DNA of 7,064 nucleotides from an uncultured Gammaproteobacteria bacterium (lineage in GTDB: Bacteria; Pseudomonadota; Gammaproteobacteria; Acidiferrobacterales; CAJVXG01). Below, one piece after another: positions 5,909-7,064 of the stretch. Position 1 is the stretch's first letter. Every line of letters starts with the position of its first letter. Under the pieces are notes generated by a model. The model searched no databases and was not told the DNA's origin. It worked only from the letters and a program-made list of their open reading frames with translations. A program made the position numbers and the translations under genes. Location of the stretch: contig CAJVXG010000083.1 in assembly GCA_913009215.1 (NCBI GenBank), positions 1 to 7,064 of the forward strand, given 5' to 3'.

Positions 5909-7064
5909 TTATCTGCTTCGGTTAAACAGCCACTTCAGTACCACATTTTGTATTCTCTCGCCGGCACGCAAATGCGCACGGTGATGATTGTGGATCATAA
6001 CGACAACGTAGCGGCGGCCCCGCCGATCCATCAGATAGCCCGCCATACTGCGCACATTATCCAGACTACCGGTTTTAATATGCAGGTGTCCTTTCATCTT
6101 ACTGTTAGCAAACCTGCGATGCATGGTGCCATCGACACCGGAGACCGGTAATGAAGACATATACTCCGCCATAAATGGCTTGCTGTAAGCCAACAGTAAT
6201 AGTGTTCCCAGATGTCTGGCACTGATGCGCACCTTACGGGATAAACCAATACCATTGTCCAGCACCAGTTCCGGATAGGCCAGGTTGTGTCGACGCAACC
6301 ACTGGATGATGACGCGCTTGCCCTTCGCCTCGGTACCTGGGCTACCATACTTCTCTGCCCCCATGGTCAGTAGCAGCTGTCTTGTCATCACATTATTACT
6401 GTACTTGTTTATGCCACGCACCAGATCGGAGAGAGGCAATGAACGCGCTGTGTACACCAGTTTCAAATTGCCATTCACTTTCGCAAGCCTGACCTTGCCT
6501 GCCAATGTACCGCCCTGCTCACGCCACAACGTACGGAAAACACCTTCGAAAAATTCAATCGGATCGCTGATCACGCGGTAGTAGTCCCTGCTGCCACAGG
6601 ATGCCGGAATAGAACCGGAGAATTGTACTTTGTTCTTGCCCGATTTCGAGGACACAATTTCCATGCGCAACCTGCTGGCCCAATGACGACAACGACCCCT
6701 GGTGGCAACCACGCTGCTCTCTATATCAAAAGTATGCGGGTTCGGAAAAGCATTGATATGGACCTGGCGCTTCTGGTCCGGCAGGAAGCGGAAACGTACT
6801 GCCTGATAATTCACCAACAAGGCATTTGGGTTCACATTGTACGCTCGGTGGGCCTGGCCATCGAACGCAGCGGGGTTGAGCAACTTGGGTTTGAAGTAAG
6901 TAGTATCCAGCACCAGATCGCCAGTGATCTGATTAACGCCACTGCTACGGATATTGCGCAGTAATCGCCAGAAGAATTCCGGGGTCATATAGGGGTCGCC
7001 GTAACCTTTAATATAGAGATTGCCGGTAAGCCGGCCATCACGAATAGGCCCATCGGCATACACC
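5909..7064 (-). CDS. dacB: D-alanyl-D-alanine carboxypeptidase/endopeptidase, PBP4 type (5' end cut by window edge)
   Basis: The minus strand is open from the window edge to a TAA at 5911-5909, giving about 384 residues of a peptidase S13 (PBP4) protein. The family trims and cleaves peptidoglycan peptides in the periplasm using an active-site serine. Two of three penicillin-binding motifs are visible: SNN, the SxN motif, at residues 222-224 of the fragment (YSNNVMTRQL), and KTG at 330-332 (HIKTGSLDNVRSMAGY). LDNGIGLSR (268-276) is also typical. The SxxK motif and signal peptide must lie in the missing N-terminal part, roughly 90-120 residues by family length. The YIKGYGDPYMTPE segment near the fragment start corresponds to the G-DP region early in PBP4. 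A GTG at 7063 is only an internal codon, not the start. Cys125 and Cys156 could form a disulfide. The C-terminus is strongly basic. The gene is tail-to-tail with the zinc-ribbon gene. Confidence 0.9.
   Translation of the reverse strand, partial: VYADGPIRDGRLTGNLYIKGYGDPYMTPEFFWRLLRNIRSSGVNQITGDLVLDTTYFKPKLLNPAAFDGQAHRAYNVNPNALLVNYQAVRFRFLPDQKRQVHINAFPNPHTFDIESSVVATRGRCRHWASRLRMEIVSSKSGKNKVQFSGSIPASCGSRDYYRVISDPIEFFEGVFRTLWREQGGTLAGKVRLAKVNGNLKLVYTARSLPLSDLVRGINKYSNNVMTRQLLLTMGAEKYGSPGTEAKGKRVIIQWLRRHNLAYPELVLDNGIGLSRKVRISARHLGTLLLLAYSKPFMAEYMSSLPVSGVDGTMHRRFANSKMKGHLHIKTGSLDNVRSMAGYLMDRRGRRYVVVMIHNHHRAHLRAGERIQNVVLKWLFNRSR

Noticed and set aside
6623..6964. 113-residue plus-strand open frame (and others at 5948-6151 and 6285-6581)
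   Set aside because: All are antisense to the PBP4-type gene, which carries SNN and KTG motifs in order.
7061..7063. GTG as a start codon for the PBP4-type protein
   Set aside because: Starting here would remove the SxxK motif and the signal peptide that a periplasmic PBP4 needs. The frame stays open to the edge, so the true start is outside the window.

Overview
The window looks like chromosomal DNA from a Gram-negative bacterium, most probably a gammaproteobacterium of moderate GC content. The clues are a citrate synthase close in sequence to E. coli GltA, a PBP4-type periplasmic peptidase, an OmpA-like outer-membrane barrel, and a scattered hairpin repeat containing CCGGAATGAC-type arms. 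The species cannot be fixed from the sequence alone.

Layout. At the left edge an OmpA-like beta-barrel gene runs leftward (628 to beyond base 1; its 3' end is cut by the window). An AT-rich divergent intergenic region (629-805) separates it from a tight rightward gene set: aguA (agmatine deiminase, 806-1855), aguB (N-carbamoylputrescine amidase, 1860-2756) and a divergent DAHP synthase of the ferredoxin-like-domain type (2784-3899). The gaps are 4 and 27 bases, so these three are very likely one operon. Next come a 247-base convergent intergenic region holding a MITE-like inverted-repeat element (3902-4031), a 15-base tandem duplication (4062-4091) and an isolated promoter-like sequence. Leftward gltA (citrate synthase, 4147-5427) follows. 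It is divergent from a small rightward gene for a zinc-ribbon, two-helix membrane protein (5588-5902). That gene ends 6 bases from the end of a leftward dacB-like gene (PBP4, 5909 to beyond the right edge; its 5' end is cut).

How the genes work together. AguA and AguB convert agmatine to putrescine in two steps. Agmatine must come from arginine decarboxylase encoded elsewhere. The third gene belongs to a family that starts the shikimate pathway, but several conserved motifs are altered, including a probable metal ligand (Glu to Asp). Its place behind a putrescine operon is the most interesting feature of the window. It could be an ordinary DAHP synthase paralogue or an enzyme with a shifted substrate or regulation. 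The remaining genes are ordinary housekeeping and envelope genes. I see no CRISPR array, tRNA, rRNA, intact transposase or phage gene. Nothing here amounts to a clear new defence or mobile system.
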